Assembly (NCBI GenBank): GCA_002388885.1
Contig: DGNI01000105.1
Span: 1-6,961 of the forward strand
DNA: 6,961 bases
Reading direction: 5' to 3'
Source of the DNA: Parvularculaceae bacterium UBA4496
GTDB taxonomy: Bacteria > Pseudomonadota > Alphaproteobacteria > Caulobacterales > Parvularculaceae
Shown: piece by piece, positions 5,954 through 6,961 of the stretch
Layout of the letters: each line of letters starts with the position of its first letter
Numbering within the stretch: position 1 is the stretch's first letter
Position numbers and translations under genes: made by a program
The notes under the pieces: generated by a model
Database searches by the model: none
Seen by the model: the letters and a program-made list of their open reading frames with translations, nothing else
What the model was told of the DNA's origin: nothing

Positions 5954-6667
5954 CTAGCCGGCGGCGCGTTTCAGCCAAAGGCAGTCTTCGCCCAGCTCCT
6001 CGACGAACGCCTCATGCGCTTGACGTTCAGCGTCAGTGACGAGCGCCGCAAGAGCCCGTGGGCGCTGCCGCGCTGATGCGCGTCTCCGCGCTGATCCTGT
6101 TTCGGTTCCGCCTGAATCGTCCCGACGGAAGTCGAGGCCCGCCTGCGCGCCGCCAGTCAGCTCGATATAAACCGCCGCCAGCAGCCGGGAGTCCAGCAAG
6201 GCCCCGTGGCCGTCGCGCTCGCGGATCGACGTATCGATGCCGAAGCGTGAACAGAGCGCATCAAGGCTCGCCGGCGCTCCGGGGAATTTGCGCCGGGCGA
6301 GATGCAACGTGTCGATAATATCGTTCTCAAGCCGCTTCAGCCGCGCCGCCTCAAGCTCAGCGTTCAAAAAGGGCAGGTCAAAGCCGATCCCGTTATGGGC
6401 GATCAGTTGCGCATCGCCGACAAACTCAAGAAACGCCGGCGCCGCAACGGCGTCTGCAAATAGCGGCTTGTCGCTCAGGAAGGCCGACGACAGGCCATGC
6501 ACCTGATAGGCGCCGTCGGGCATGTCCCGCTCGGGGTTTACGTAAGTGTGGAAATTGCGCCCCGTAATCGCGCCGTTGACGAGTTCTATGGCGCCGATCT
6601 CCACAATTCGGTGCCCTTCAGAAAATTTGAACCCTGTCGTTTCAAGGTCGAATACGATCTGCCGCAT
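5954..6667 (-). CDS. dnaQ: DNA polymerase III epsilon subunit (3'-5' proofreading exonuclease)
   Basis: This 237-residue DEDDh exonuclease proofreads for the replicative polymerase. Exo I is FDLETTG with Asp7 and Glu9. Exo II is AHNGIGFDLPFLNAEL with Asp97. Exo III is HGALLDSRLLAAVYIEL with His154 and Asp159. All five metal-binding/catalytic residues are present. Just after the exonuclease domain, QAGLDF (175-180) fits the beta-clamp binding pattern Q-x-x-L-x-F, at the place where E. coli epsilon carries QTSMAF. A basic, disordered linker (about 181-205) leads to a C-terminal segment (about 206-237) expected to bind the alpha subunit. The start is ATG at 6667 with AAGGG (6674-6678) 6 nt upstream. 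It lies 34 bp downstream of the CckA-like gene on the same strand with no visible terminator, so co-transcription is plausible. It converges on secB. Confidence 0.97.
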   Translation of the reverse strand: MRQIVFDLETTGFKFSEGHRIVEIGAIELVNGAITGRNFHTYVNPERDMPDGAYQVHGLSSAFLSDKPLFADAVAAPAFLEFVGDAQLIAHNGIGFDLPFLNAELEAARLKRLENDIIDTLHLARRKFPGAPASLDALCSRFGIDTSIRERDGHGALLDSRLLAAVYIELTGGAQAGLDFRRDDSGGTETGSARRRASARQRPRALAALVTDAERQAHEAFVEELGEDCLWLKRAAG

Positions 6668-6701
6668 GAACCGCCCTTACCGTCCGCCTGCCCTCTAGCT
6701 T

Positions 6702-6961
6702 TTATACGCCGTCTGTAGGGAAAAGCGTTGTCTTCACCGTTTCCGCAATGCCCTGAAGCGTGAACGGTTTTTGAATATAACCTGCGCCTTCAATGATATC
6801 GAGCTGATCGCGCACCGCCGCCTCTGCATAGGCGGACATGAATATCACTTTCGACTTTAGCCCGAGCTCTTTGCGCGCCTGCGCAATCATGGAAGGACCA
6901 TCGAGCGCCGGCATCATCACGTCAGAAATGACGAGGTCGAAATCGGAATCTTCCTCAAGCA
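6702..6961 (-). CDS. cckA: C-terminal receiver domain of a hybrid histidine kinase, probably CckA (partial)
   Basis: Only the last 85 residues are in the window; the gene continues past the right edge on the - strand. They form most of a response-regulator receiver. The phospho-acceptor is the Asp of VISDVMMP (fragment residue 13, codon 6921-6923), with the conserved Ser of IFMSAYAE (residue 42) and the Lys of QKPFTL (residue 64). The combination DGP after the acceptor loop, SAYAEAAVR, and KPFTL followed by IAETVK at the C-terminal end is the style of CckA. CckA is the membrane histidine kinase that phosphorylates CtrA through ChpT in the alphaproteobacterial cell-cycle relay. A receiver alone does not prove CckA: another hybrid kinase could end similarly, and the PAS/kinase/membrane parts are not visible. 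The receiver assignment is firm and the CckA assignment is likely. dnaQ follows after 34 bp. Confidence 0.75.
   Translation of the reverse strand, partial: LEEDSDFDLVISDVMMPALDGPSMIAQARKELGLKSKVIFMSAYAEAAVRDQLDIIEGAGYIQKPFTLQGIAETVKTTLFPTDGV

Overview
The window is chromosomal DNA from an alphaproteobacterium. The evidence is the run hslU ... smr, mltA, Tim44-like, fxsA, secB, dnaQ, together with a CckA-like receiver domain and a full CtrA box (TTAA-N7-TTAA). The CckA/CtrA elements and the high-GC codon use point to the Caulobacterales/Hyphomonadales/Parvularculales side of the class. The exact family cannot be fixed from this sequence alone. I see no tRNA, rRNA, CRISPR array, insertion sequence or phage gene.

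Layout from left to right. Bases 2-184 are the last 60 codons of hslU (+). A spacer of about 200 bp follows, with two mutually exclusive GC-rich hairpins and then a perfect CtrA-type site at 332-346. Next is a large + strand gene (386-2254) for an unusual membrane protein. Its N-terminal half is a clearly recognisable but catalytically eroded prephenate dehydratase fold, followed by a two-helix membrane hairpin, a segment resembling an ACT domain, and a C-terminal membrane helix. It converges, with only 4 bp between stops, on a - strand block reading Tim44-like -> mltA -> smr (4868 down to 2259). smr overlaps mltA by 4 bp (GTGA). A divergent spacer of 84 bp separates that block from fxsA and secB on the + strand. 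secB converges on dnaQ with 10 bp between stops. dnaQ sits 34 bp downstream of the 3' end of a receiver-domain gene, probably cckA, which runs off the right edge.

Most genes are ordinary housekeeping functions: ATP-dependent proteolysis (HslU), ribosome or nucleic-acid quality control (Smr), peptidoglycan turnover (MltA), envelope and export functions (Tim44-like, FxsA, SecB), replication proofreading (DnaQ) and cell-cycle phosphorelay (CckA-like). The part that deserves attention is the 386-2254 gene. It looks like a PheA-type enzyme converted into a membrane-bound, probably non-catalytic protein. It carries a CtrA box in its promoter region and sits inside a neighbourhood that I recall as otherwise conserved. 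Its function is unknown.
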